Shown here one piece after another: positions 1-7,126 of a stretch of DNA of 16,096 bases (within the stretch, counting starts at the first letter, position 1; each line of letters begins with the position of its first letter). Made by a program: the position numbers and the translations under genes. The notes under the pieces are model-generated. The model saw only the letters and a list, made by a program, of their open reading frames with translations, was not told the origin of the DNA and ran no database searches. The DNA comes from Clostridiales bacterium (GTDB lineage Bacteria > Bacillota > Clostridia > Christensenellales > Aristaeellaceae). The stretch lies in assembly GCA_004555535.1 (NCBI GenBank), contig SFHU01000062.1, forward strand, positions 1 to 16,096, read 5' to 3'.

Positions 1-1
1 C

Positions 2-601
2 GACGACGTGCTCGTCGCCGTCTATTACGACGCGCAGGATGAGCCCAAGGGCTATCTCGTCTACTACATTGCCAACGACGTGTTCCGCATCAAGGAGCTG
101 GTGACGATCAACCAGGAGGCGCGCCACGGCCTGTGGAACTACATCTCCGCGCACTTCTCGATGATCGAGAAGGTGGTGGGCAACAACTACACCAACGAAC
201 CGATGGCCTTCCTGCTCGAGGACAGCGAGATTCAGGAGGAGATCGAGCCCTACATCATGGCGCGCATCGTCGACTTTGAGGAGTTCATCCGGCAGTATCC
301 GTTTGACATCATCTCGATTCACGACGACCTGCATTTCATCATCGATGACCCGATCATGGAATGCAACTGCGGTGATTTTTCGCTGCGCTGGGATCAGGAG
401 GGCAACACGATCCTCGAGCGCGGCGGCACGCGCGGCGAGCTTGTGCGCTGCGACATCCAGACGCTGACGGCGATGTTCTACGGCTACAAGCGGCCGACGT
501 ATTTGAAGCGCGTGGAGCGCCTGCGCGCGGGCGAGACCGCCGTGCGCATCCTCGAGGACATCATCCCCATCGAGCAGCCGTACTTCTCGGATTATTTCTG
601 A
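2..601 (+). CDS. Eis-like GNAT N-acetyltransferase, C-terminal part (5' end outside window)
   Basis: The reading frame is open to the left edge, so the true start lies upstream; the GTG at position 8 is not needed as a start. About 199 residues are visible. They match the second half of Eis-type acetyltransferases: the end of the GNAT core (IKELVTINQEARHGLWNYI), a PYIMARIVDFEEFI stretch, and a C-terminal SCP2-like domain ending in a short acidic/aromatic tail (SDYF). In characterised Eis proteins the free C-terminal carboxylate reaches the active site as a general base, and the intact aromatic C-terminus here fits that. The family transfers acetyl from acetyl-CoA to amines, in Mycobacterium including aminoglycosides. 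The substrate here is unknown and resistance should not be assumed. It lies 26 bases before rlmA on the same strand, so the two may be cotranscribed. The family call is fairly secure and the function is not. Confidence 0.82.
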   Translation, partial: DDVLVAVYYDAQDEPKGYLVYYIANDVFRIKELVTINQEARHGLWNYISAHFSMIEKVVGNNYTNEPMAFLLEDSEIQEEIEPYIMARIVDFEEFIRQYPFDIISIHDDLHFIIDDPIMECNCGDFSLRWDQEGNTILERGGTRGELVRCDIQTLTAMFYGYKRPTYLKRVERLRAGETAVRILEDIIPIEQPYFSDYF

Positions 602-627
602 TTTGGGGATTAAGCAGGAGAAAGCAT

Positions 628-1449
628 ATGACACAGGAAGCCGAATCGCTCCTTCGCTGCCCGCTGTGCCGCGGGGCGCTTACGCGCCGGGGAGGCAGCC
701 TCGTGTGCGGGCAGGGGCATTGCTACGATATTTCCCGCTACGGGGATGTGCATCTTGCGCCCGGCAAGCGGGAACCGTTTTATACAAAGGCGCTCTTTGA
801 GAGCCGCGCGAGGGTCTTTGACAGCGGCGTCTATGATCCCGTGATCGCGGCGCTTGACGAGGTGCTCGGCGCGCTGCTGCCGCGGGAGGGGACGCCCACG
901 CTGGTGGATGCCGGCTGCGGCGAGGGATTCTACACGCGCAGGGTGCTCGCCGGCCGCGCGATGACGCGCATCGGATTTGACCTCTCGAAGGAGGCCGTCC
1001 GCCTGGCCGCGCGGGGTGGGAAGGATGCCGCATTCTTTGTCGGCGACCTGGCCAACATCCCGCTGCGGGATGGCTGCGCCGACGTGCTGCTCGACGTGTT
1101 CACCCCGGCGAACTACGCCGAATTTGGCCGCGTGCTCAGGCCCGGCGGCCTGCTGGTGAAGCTCGCGCCGCGGGAGGGATATCTGAGAGAGCTTCGCGAG
1201 GCTGCGGGCGCGAGGCTGCGCCGCGAGCGCTACGACGGCGCGCCGGTGGAGGACTATGCCCGGCAGCACATGGACGTCCTCGCGAGCCGGACGATCACCT
1301 ATACCCGCCCGGTCGATGCGGCGCTGGCCGCGCATCTGGCGCGCATGACGCCGATGCTCGCGGGCATCGACCCGCTGACGCTCGATCTGTCGCAGGTGAC
1401 GCAGATCACGATCGACGAAACGCTGCTCGCCGGTACGGTGAGGGCATGA
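628..1449 (+). CDS. rlmA: 23S rRNA (guanine-N1)-methyltransferase, RlmA family
   Basis: This 273-residue protein has the RlmA layout. An N-terminal zinc finger has ligands C11, C14, C27 and H31 (CPLC...CGQGH), followed by DISRYGDVHL, where E. coli RlmA has a similar FDMAKEGYVNL segment. A Rossmann SAM-binding domain follows, with motif I VDAGCGEG at residues 93-100 and the late-strand segment LRPGGLLVKL. Family members methylate N1 of a guanine in helix 35 of 23S rRNA using SAM: G745 for RlmA(I), G748 for RlmA(II)/TlrB. The Gram-positive type is usually RlmA(II), but the sequence alone does not settle which base is modified. Length matches the family (about 270). The ATG has a clear AGGAG 7-8 bases upstream. 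The gene ends 13 bases before the next start, so an operon is likely. Confidence 0.88.
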   Translation: MTQEAESLLRCPLCRGALTRRGGSLVCGQGHCYDISRYGDVHLAPGKREPFYTKALFESRARVFDSGVYDPVIAALDEVLGALLPREGTPTLVDAGCGEGFYTRRVLAGRAMTRIGFDLSKEAVRLAARGGKDAAFFVGDLANIPLRDGCADVLLDVFTPANYAEFGRVLRPGGLLVKLAPREGYLRELREAAGARLRRERYDGAPVEDYARQHMDVLASRTITYTRPVDAALAAHLARMTPMLAGIDPLTLDLSQVTQITIDETLLAGTVRA

Positions 1450-1450
1450 C

Positions 1451-1456
1451 AGGAGG
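1451..1456 (+). promoter_or_regulatory. Shine-Dalgarno AGGAGG that favours a GTG start
   Basis: AGGAGG abuts the ATG at 1457 with no spacer, which would be non-functional for that codon. The in-frame GTG at 1463 sits 6 bases downstream, the usual distance. The aldolase gene therefore most likely starts at GTG 1463. Confidence 0.6.
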
Positions 1457-1462
1457 ATGGCT

Positions 1463-2491
1463 GTGGACAAGCTCTTCTTTATGAACGATTACGGCGAGGG
1501 TGCGCATCCGCTGGTGATGCAGCGCCTGATGGAGACAAACCTGGAGCACACCTGCGGATATGGGCTGGATCCGTACAGCCTGCGCGCGCAGGCGCTCATC
1601 CGCGAGAAGACGGGGCAGCCGGGCGCGGCTGTGCACATGATGACCGGCGGCACGTCGGCCAACATGATCGCGCTCTCGGCGTTCCTGCGCCCGTATGAGG
1701 CGGCGGTTGCGGCCGAGGGCGGCCACATCAACGTCCACGAGACAGGCGCCGTCGAGGGCAGCGGGCACAAGGTGCTCGTCGCGGAGGGCAGCGAGGGCAA
1801 GGTCAGCGCCGAAGGCGTGCGCGCGGTCTGCCGGCGGCACACCGACGAGCACATGGTGCACCCTCGGTTGCTGTACATCTCCCAGCCGACGGAGATCGGC
1901 ACGGTGTATTCGCTGGCCGAGCTGCGCGCGCTGCGGTCGGTCTGCGACGAGCAGGGCCTGATTCTGTTTGTCGACGGCGCGCGGCTGGGCAGCGCGCTGA
2001 CGAGCGAGGACTGCGACGTGACGCTGCGCGACCTGGCGGCGCTGGCCGACTGCTTCTACATCGGCGGCACGAAGAACGGCCTGCTCTTTGGCGAGGCGAT
2101 GGTGATCGTCAATCCCGCGCTGCAGAAGGACTTCCGCTTCATGATCAAGAACCGCGGCGGCATGATGGCCAAGGGACGCCTGTGCGGGCTGATGTTCCTG
2201 ACGGCGCTTGAGCACGACGACTACTTCGCCTGGGCGCGCCACGCAAACGAAATGGCCGACATCGTGCGCGGGGCCATGCGGCGCGCGGGCATGCCCAGCT
2301 ATCAGGAGACGGCGACCAACCAGATCTTCCCGATCGTCACGACGGCGCAGCGGGCGGTTCTGGAGGAGCGCGTCGCCTTTGAGCGCTGGGGCGACCTGCC
2401 GGATGGCCGCTGTGTGATCCGCTTTGTCACGAGCTGGGCGACCAAGAGGGAGGAAGCAGAGGCGCTGGCGGCCATTCTGGAGGCGCTGTAA
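1463..2491 (+). CDS. PLP-dependent threonine aldolase / beta-eliminating lyase family protein
   Basis: This 342-residue, fold-type I PLP enzyme resembles low-specificity L-threonine aldolases (LtaE/GLY1), which split L-threonine or L-allo-threonine to glycine and acetaldehyde. It begins FFMNDYGEGAHP, matching the family's N-terminal NDYSEGAHP element. MMTGGTSANMIAL (59-71) is the phosphate-binding loop, HINVHETGAVE holds the ring-stacking histidine region, and FVDGARLGSAL (169-179) supplies the aspartate (D171) that pairs with the PLP ring nitrogen. IGGTKNG (200-206) contains the Schiff-base lysine K204. All key residues are present, so activity is expected, though specificity (threonine, phenylserine or another beta-hydroxy amino acid) cannot be read from the sequence. 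The start is GTG 1463, chosen from Shine-Dalgarno spacing; ATG 1457 would add two residues. The stop is 3 bases before the next gene. Confidence 0.87.
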   Translation: MDKLFFMNDYGEGAHPLVMQRLMETNLEHTCGYGLDPYSLRAQALIREKTGQPGAAVHMMTGGTSANMIALSAFLRPYEAAVAAEGGHINVHETGAVEGSGHKVLVAEGSEGKVSAEGVRAVCRRHTDEHMVHPRLLYISQPTEIGTVYSLAELRALRSVCDEQGLILFVDGARLGSALTSEDCDVTLRDLAALADCFYIGGTKNGLLFGEAMVIVNPALQKDFRFMIKNRGGMMAKGRLCGLMFLTALEHDDYFAWARHANEMADIVRGAMRRAGMPSYQETATNQIFPIVTTAQRAVLEERVAFERWGDLPDGRCVIRFVTSWATKREEAEALAAILEAL

Positions 2492-2494
2492 GCC

Positions 2495-3514
2495 ATGGGC
2501 AGGGAGAAAGGAGCGAGATCCCATGTCCGAAAGCGCCGCCGTGGCTGCCTGACGGGCTGCCTGACGCGGATTCTGTTGCTGCTGGGCGTGGCGGCGCTGG
2601 TGTTCGTCGGCGCATGCGTGCTGGGCTTTGTCAAGAACGATCCGGAAACCCGCAAGCCGTCGCTGACGCTGGAGAACATCGGCATTGACGACGGGGCGCT
2701 CTCCACGGCGCAGGGATGGCTTGAAAAAGCGAAGAACGCTGTGGGAAGCCAGCCGTCGATCTCCTGGGCCTACGGCGTCGATACGAGCGGCCTGACGGTC
2801 AAGACCCTCCGCGCCGGGGAGGGCGAGGCGGTGCTCGTCTGCTGCGACGGCTACACGATGCTCGTTGGCGCGGGGACAAACGGCCTGATGACGGCGGGGC
2901 AGCTGCTGCTGTGCGGCGTGAACCGGCTGAACGTCGCCGTGGCCTGCGGCAACGAGGCGGGGCAGATCGGCGGCATGGCGACAGCTGTGACGCTGGGCAA
3001 GCCTGAATACCTGCTCCTTCAGGACTCGCAGACCAAGAACACGGACTACAACGCGATGCTCGAGGCCGCGCAGAAGACGGGCAGAACGCAGATCATCGCG
3101 CCGGACGCGGGGCTGACCTTCTCGCTCGGGCGCGCGACGGTGACAGTGATCGGCCCGGCAAAGACCAACCACACCGACGAGCGCGACGACGGGCTGTCGC
3201 TGCGCATCGACTATGGGCAGACGAGCGTGCTGATCCTGGGGACGATCACCTCGGCCGGTGAGCGCGAGCTGATCACCTCGGGCGTGCGCCTCGACGCCGA
3301 CGCGCTGATCTGCGCGCGCGGAGGCAGCGATGCGGCGACCTGCCTGGAGCTGGTGAGCGCCGTCAATCCGGCCATCGCGCTGCTGACGGGCAGGGAGCCC
3401 GCCAACAGCGTCACCATCCGTCTGCAGCGCGCGGGCGCGCAGGTGGTTGCCGCAAAGGAGAACGGCGTCATGACGCTGCGCTCCGATGGAACGACGATGA
3501 GCGTGACACCATGA
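2495..3514 (+). CDS. Membrane-anchored ComEC-like metallo-beta-lactamase-fold protein with lost metal ligands
   Basis: This 339-residue protein has a very basic N-terminus (KRRR), one membrane segment at about 24-46, and an extracytoplasmic domain from about 103 to 336. That domain aligns in order with the ComEC/Rec2-type metallo-beta-lactamase (MBL) hydrolase domain: a first strand ending in GEGEAVLV, a QIGG after the usual histidine cluster, GLSLRIDYG, the LILGTI strand, ARGGS and the terminal NGVMTLRSDG. The metal ligands are missing. The HxHxDH cluster reads G152-N-E154-A-G156-Q157, the aspartate of LLTGD is T250, and HHGS has become R275-G-G-S. The fold seems kept while hydrolysis is unlikely, so I infer a pseudoenzyme, perhaps a binding or scaffolding protein. 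It shares a transcript with the M23 gene downstream. The start ATG has GGAGG 11 bases upstream. The fold call is good and the role is unknown. Confidence 0.75.
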   Translation: MGREKGARSHVRKRRRGCLTGCLTRILLLLGVAALVFVGACVLGFVKNDPETRKPSLTLENIGIDDGALSTAQGWLEKAKNAVGSQPSISWAYGVDTSGLTVKTLRAGEGEAVLVCCDGYTMLVGAGTNGLMTAGQLLLCGVNRLNVAVACGNEAGQIGGMATAVTLGKPEYLLLQDSQTKNTDYNAMLEAAQKTGRTQIIAPDAGLTFSLGRATVTVIGPAKTNHTDERDDGLSLRIDYGQTSVLILGTITSAGERELITSGVRLDADALICARGGSDAATCLELVSAVNPAIALLTGREPANSVTIRLQRAGAQVVAAKENGVMTLRSDGTTMSVTP

Positions 3515-3550
3515 GTATGAATAGAAGCCGCCCATCCTGGGCATCCTGCC

Positions 3551-3559
3551 GGAGAAAGG
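3551..3559 (+). promoter_or_regulatory. Shine-Dalgarno GGAGAAAGG deciding the M23 gene start
   Basis: GGAGAAAGG lies 5 bases before ATG 3565, and a second AGGG lies 6 bases before ATG 3571. The upstream in-frame ATG at 3511, which overlaps the previous stop, has no recognisable Shine-Dalgarno, so the longer start is disfavoured. Confidence 0.55.
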
Positions 3560-3564
3560 CAGGG

Positions 3565-4251
3565 ATGCACATGAAGGGCGGCTTGTTTCATCGTTTCAGG
3601 GAGTGGATGCTGGATCACGCCTACTGGGTGACGCTGGGCGCGGTGCTGACCATCATCGCGGCGAGCGCACTGTATACGCGGGGACTCGAGCGGCAGGCGG
3701 CGGATGTTCAGGCGGCGGCCCATGCGCCGGAAATCGCGGAGACGGCCACGCCCGAGCCGGAGACGACCCTCATGCCCCTGGCAACGCTGGCGCCGCTGTC
3801 GCTGTACAGCATGCTCAAGCCGGGGGGAACGACCGTGCGGCCTGTGTCCGGCGGCGTGATCCGCGGGTTTGACAGCGAGACGCCCGTGCTCTGGGAGGCG
3901 CTCTCCTGCGTGCAGCTGCATGCGGCGGTCGACCTGGCCGGAGAGGCGGGGGAGGAGGTACACTGCGTGATGGACGGAACGGTGTCCGGAACCGTGCGCG
4001 ACGAGCTGTGGGGCTGGCGCGTCGCCGTCGCGCAGACGGACGGACAGCAGGCGGTCTATGCGGGACTTGCGGCCTGCGACGTCTCAGCGGGTCAGAACGT
4101 CACCCGGGGACAGACGATCGGCACGCTGCTTGAGCGGATTCCCTGCGAGGCGGAGCTGGGCGCACATCTGCACCTTGAGCTGACCTGCAACGGTGAGCGG
4201 AGGGATCCGATGGAGATCCTGCCGGATGAAGCGAAGGGGACGGAGACCTGA
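3565..4251 (+). CDS. Membrane-anchored M23/LytM-domain protein, SpoIIQ-like
   Basis: This 228-residue protein has a short cytoplasmic N-terminus, one membrane helix (about 21-37, WVTLGAVLTIIAASALY), a linker rich in Pro, Thr and Ala (52-90), and an extracytoplasmic LytM domain (about 91-220). The zinc ligands of peptidase family M23 are present: H119 and D123 in HAAVD, and the HLH motif at 201-203. The DG-V and GQTIGTL elements are also in place. M23 enzymes cut peptidoglycan cross-bridges. The layout, especially W...HxxxD, DGTV, DELWGWRVAV and YAGL, resembles SpoIIQ, the forespore protein that pairs with SpoIIIAH across the engulfment septum; Clostridial SpoIIQ often keeps the zinc site. SpoIIQ identity is an inference because no sporulation genes are nearby. 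The start is ATG 3565 (ATG 3571 or 3511 possible). It is the last gene before a terminator. Confidence 0.8.
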   Translation: MHMKGGLFHRFREWMLDHAYWVTLGAVLTIIAASALYTRGLERQAADVQAAAHAPEIAETATPEPETTLMPLATLAPLSLYSMLKPGGTTVRPVSGGVIRGFDSETPVLWEALSCVQLHAAVDLAGEAGEEVHCVMDGTVSGTVRDELWGWRVAVAQTDGQQAVYAGLAACDVSAGQNVTRGQTIGTLLERIPCEAELGAHLHLELTCNGERRDPMEILPDEAKGTET

Positions 4252-4400
4252 TGCTGTTTTGCAGCAAAGAAGTATTCGCGCGAAGCGAAGAGGGGGTTGG
4301 GCGGCAGCCCAACGTATTCCTTATGCAGAAGCCCTTCTGGCAAAGCAGTCAGGGAGCGAAGCGTTACCTGACGGGGGAATTTCCTGAATGCTCGATCTGA
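4252..4400 (+). other. Hairpin-rich non-coding segment after the M23 gene
   Basis: No gene is supported here. The stretch is densely packed with inverted repeats: TGCTG/CAGCA (4252-4266), TTCGCGCGAA (4275-4284), GTTGGGC-ggca-GCCCAAC (4296-4313), CAGAAG/CTTCTG (4326-4339) and GTCAGG/CCTGAC (4348-4372). The words GCGAAGCG and GAGCGAAGCG recur. It lies between the M23 stop and the terminator at 4429. It could be a dispersed repeat element or a structured 3' UTR; copy number in the genome would decide. Confidence 0.4.
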
Positions 4401-4428
4401 TTTGAAAACAGTATAGAGCGTATAAAAG

Positions 4429-4458
4429 AAGGCAGGAGAGCGGTCTCTCCTGCCTTTT
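4429..4458. terminator. Bidirectional rho-independent terminator between convergent operons
   Basis: A perfect 12-bp stem (AAGGCAGGAGAG paired with CTCTCCTGCCTT) closes a four-base loop CGGT at 4441-4444. The + strand continues with a short T run at 4455-4458. On the - strand the stem is followed by CTTTTATAC. It lies between the + strand M23 gene and the - strand livF stop at 4469, so it can serve both operons. Confidence 0.9.
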
Positions 4459-4468
4459 GCGGTTTGAA

Positions 4469-5173
4469 TCATCCCAGATAGGCCTTGCGCACAGCGTCGT
4501 CGTGCATGAGCGCGTCGGCGTCGCCCTCCTTGACGATGTGGCCGGTTTCCAGCACATAGGCGCGCGTGGCGATGGACAGGGCCATCTGCGCGTTCTGCTC
4601 GACGAGCAGAATCGTCGTGCCGGCGCGGTTCAGCTCGCCGATGATGTCGAAGATCTGCTCGACGAGGATCGGCGCGAGGCCCATGGACGGCTCGTCGAGC
4701 ATCAGCAGCTTCGGCTTGCTCATCAGCGCGCGGCCCATCGCGAGCATCTGCTGCTCGCCGCCGGACAACGTGCCGGCGATCTGGCGCTGGCGCTCCTTCA
4801 GGCGCGGGAAGCGCTCAAAGACATCGTCGAGCGCAGGCGCGATTTCGGAGGCCGGACGGGTGTAGCCGCCCATCTCCAGGTTCTCGCGCACGGTCATCTG
4901 CTGGAAGACGCGGCGGCCCTCCGGGCACAGCGCCATGCCCAGCGAGACGATCTTGCTGGCCGGCGTGCCGGTCAGGGGCTTGCCCTCGAAGGTGATGGAG
5001 CCGCTGCGGGCCTTGAGCAGGCCGGCGACCGTGTTGAGCGTCGTCGACTTGCCCGCGCCATTGGCGCCGATGAGCGTGACGATCTCGCGCTCGTTGACCT
5101 CGAAGGAGACGCCCTTGATGGCGTGGATGCTGCCGTAGTAGACGTGCAGATCCTCGACTTTCAGCATGCTCAT
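4469..5173 (-). CDS. livF: Branched-chain amino acid ABC transporter, ATP-binding protein LivF
   Basis: This 234-residue ATPase is one of the two nucleotide-binding subunits of a Liv (HAAT) importer for leucine, isoleucine and valine. Walker A is GANGAGKST (36-44), the signature is LSGGEQQ (136-142) and Walker B is LLMLDEP (156-162). CPEGRRVF (83-90) and LLVEQNAQ (189-196), where Gln replaces the switch histidine, are typical of LivF rather than LivG. Length is standard. The ATG at 5173 has GGAGG 8 bases upstream, located inside the end of livG, and only 3 bases separate the livG stop from this start, so translation is probably coupled. It is the last gene of the livKHMGF operon. Identity as a Liv-family subunit is secure; the exact substrate (amino acid, or urea/amide in related Urt systems) is inferred from overall similarity. 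Confidence 0.93.
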   Translation of the reverse strand: MSMLKVEDLHVYYGSIHAIKGVSFEVNEREIVTLIGANGAGKSTTLNTVAGLLKARSGSITFEGKPLTGTPASKIVSLGMALCPEGRRVFQQMTVRENLEMGGYTRPASEIAPALDDVFERFPRLKERQRQIAGTLSGGEQQMLAMGRALMSKPKLLMLDEPSMGLAPILVEQIFDIIGELNRAGTTILLVEQNAQMALSIATRAYVLETGHIVKEGDADALMHDDAVRKAYLG

Positions 5174-5176
5174 CGC

Positions 5177-6034
5177 TTACGCCTCCTTCTTCTTGCCCAG
5201 ATAGGCCTCGATGACGACGGGGTTGTTCTGAATCTCCTCGGCCGTGCCCTTGGCGATGATGCGGCCATAGTTGAGCACGCAGATGCCCTCGCAGATGCCC
5301 ATGACGAGGTTCATGTCGTGCTCGATGAGCAGGATGGCGATGTGGAACTTGTCGCGGATCTTCGCGATGTTCTCCATCAGCTCCTCGGTCTCATGGGGGT
5401 TCATGCCGGCGGCGGGCTCGTCGAGCAGCAGCAGGGACGGATTGGTCGCCAGCGCGCGCACGATCTCCAGGCGGCGCTGCGCGCCGTAGGGGAGGGAGCC
5501 GGCCTGATGATTGGCCAGATCCTGCATATCGAAGATGGAGAGCAGCTCCAGCGCGCGCTCGTGCATCTGGCGCTCGCCACGGTAATAGGCGGGCAGGCGG
5601 AAGATGCCGGAGAACATGCCGTAGCGCACCTGGTTGTGCAGGCCGATGCGGACGTTGTCCTCGACGGACATGTTGCCGAAGAGGCGGATGTTCTGGAAGG
5701 TGCGCGCGATGCCGAGCTTGTTGGCCTGCATCGTGTTCATGCCGGCGGTGTCGCGGCCGTTGAGCAGGATGGTACCCATCGTCGGCTGATATACCTTGGT
5801 CAGCAGGTTGAAGACCGTCGTCTTGCCCGCGCCGTTGGGACCGATCAGGCCGGCGATTTCCGTGCGGCCAATGATCAGGTTGAAATCCTCGACGGCATGC
5901 AGGCCGCCGAATTCAATGCCCAGGTTGCGGGCTTCCAGCACGGGCTGGGAATTGAGGTCGCGCTCGGGAATGATGCCGTGGCTCGGGGCGGGCACCATTC
6001 TGGTGGGCGTTCTCGGCTTTTTCGTCTGTGTCAT
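5177..6034 (-). CDS. livG: Branched-chain amino acid ABC transporter, ATP-binding protein LivG
   Basis: This 285-residue ATPase subunit has Walker A GPNGAGKTT (65-73), the Q-loop TFQNIRLF (112-119), the LivG-type signature LPYGAQRR (181-188) in place of LSGGQ, Walker B LLLLDEP (201-207), and the switch histidine H239 in LLIEHD. It pairs with LivF under the LivH/LivM channel to power uptake. Its first 31 residues form a basic, proline-containing extension before the usual start of the domain (VLEARNLGIEFGGLHAVEDF); ordinary LivG proteins begin close to that point. The ATG has AAGGAAGG-type Shine-Dalgarno bases upstream and overlaps the livM stop by four bases (ATGA), the mark of translational coupling. 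Function within the importer is secure. The extension has no recognised role. Confidence 0.93.
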   Translation of the reverse strand: MTQTKKPRTPTRMVPAPSHGIIPERDLNSQPVLEARNLGIEFGGLHAVEDFNLIIGRTEIAGLIGPNGAGKTTVFNLLTKVYQPTMGTILLNGRDTAGMNTMQANKLGIARTFQNIRLFGNMSVEDNVRIGLHNQVRYGMFSGIFRLPAYYRGERQMHERALELLSIFDMQDLANHQAGSLPYGAQRRLEIVRALATNPSLLLLDEPAAGMNPHETEELMENIAKIRDKFHIAILLIEHDMNLVMGICEGICVLNYGRIIAKGTAEEIQNNPVVIEAYLGKKKEA

Positions 6035-7116
6035 GCCTTGTCACCTTCCTTCGTGGTTTTGGGCGCGGAGCTTCCGCGCTTTCTGATGCGCGCGGCGAGG
6101 CTGTCGATGGCGCTGCGCAGCGTCGGGTTGTTGGTGGCGAGCATGACGAGGATCAGCACGATCGCGTAGATCAGCATGCGGTAATCGCCGAACTGGCGCA
6201 GCATCTCGGGCAGAACGGTCAGCAGCGTCGCCGCGATGATGGAGCCGCGGATGTTGCCGATGCCGCCCAGCACGACGAAGACGAGCACGAGGATCGACGT
6301 GTCGAACTTGAACTTGACCGCCTGCACGGTCGAATAGTTGAGGCCGTAGAGCGCGCCGGCCATGCCCGCCAGCGCGGCGGAGGTGACGAACGCCATCATG
6401 CGGTATTTCGTGACGTGGATGCCGACGGATTCCGCGGCGATGCGGTTGTCGCGGATGGCCATGATCGCGCGGCCGGAACGGCTGCCGATCAGGTTGAGGA
6501 CGACGACGAGCGTGAAGATCACCAGCAGGAAGCCGGCTTCAAACGAGGCGAGCTTGTTGACGCCGGTCGCGCCCATCGGGCCGTTGATGAACACCGTGCC
6601 CGGGAGGGAGGGGTTGAGGAAGCCGAAGTGCAGCCTGGCGCCGTCCAGCGAGAAATAGACGCAGTTGATGAGGTTGCGGATGATCTCGCCGAAGGCCAGC
6701 GTGACGATGGCGAGGTAGTCGCCGCGAAGCCGCAGCACCGGGATGCCGATGAGCACGCCCGCGATGCCGGCGACGATGCCGCCGGTGATGAGCGCGGCCA
6801 GCAGGCGGACGAGGTCAAGCTCCGCGCCGGGGAAGGCGCTGGCGATCCACTGGCTGGCGATGATGCCGGAGAACGCGCCGACGCTCATGAAGCCCGCATG
6901 GCCCAGGGAGAGCTCGCCGGAGATGCCGACGGTCAGGTTCAGGGAGACGGCCATGACGATGTAGACGCAGATGGGGACGAGCTGGCCCTTGAGCGAGCGG
7001 CTCATCTTGAAGCCCTCGATGGTGCCGGAGAGCGCCAGCTCACACAGCAGGAACGCGACGATCACCATGAGATAGGTGAGCGCGTTGCCGGTCAGTTTCT
7101 TGCTCAGTTTTTTCAT
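6031..7116 (-). CDS. livM: Branched-chain amino acid ABC transporter permease LivM
   Basis: This 361-residue polytopic permease belongs to the BPD_transp_2 family. LivM features include SLNLTVGISGELSLGHAGFMSVGA (family core near residues 58-81), IPVLRLRGDYLAIVTLAFGEI, the cytoplasmic loop RSGRAIMAIRDNRIAAESVGI that contacts the ATPases, and VVLGGIGNIRGSIIAA near the C-terminus. It has about eight or more membrane segments. The start is ATG 7116, which has a GAGGTG Shine-Dalgarno 6 bases upstream and leaves a 10-base gap after livH. The frame stays open further upstream, but those 20 extra codons would overlap livH and look unlike any LivM N-terminus. The basic C-terminal tail (IRKRGSSAPKTTKEGDKA) faces the cytoplasm. 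It forms the translocation pore with LivH. Confidence 0.93.
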   Translation of the reverse strand: MKKLSKKLTGNALTYLMVIVAFLLCELALSGTIEGFKMSRSLKGQLVPICVYIVMAVSLNLTVGISGELSLGHAGFMSVGAFSGIIASQWIASAFPGAELDLVRLLAALITGGIVAGIAGVLIGIPVLRLRGDYLAIVTLAFGEIIRNLINCVYFSLDGARLHFGFLNPSLPGTVFINGPMGATGVNKLASFEAGFLLVIFTLVVVLNLIGSRSGRAIMAIRDNRIAAESVGIHVTKYRMMAFVTSAALAGMAGALYGLNYSTVQAVKFKFDTSILVLVFVVLGGIGNIRGSIIAATLLTVLPEMLRQFGDYRMLIYAIVLILVMLATNNPTLRSAIDSLAARIRKRGSSAPKTTKEGDKA

Positions 7117-7126
7117 GCCGCTCACC

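Noticed and set aside
1406..3544. A 712-codon minus-strand open frame across the aldolase and MBL-like genes
   Set aside because: The product is Arg/His/Ala-rich with no domain, and it covers three well supported plus-strand genes with good ribosome-binding sites.
4401..4430. Possible plus-strand promoter (TTGAAA ... TATAAA) before the terminator
   Set aside because: The spacing between the boxes is about 13 bases, too short, and no plus-strand gene follows.
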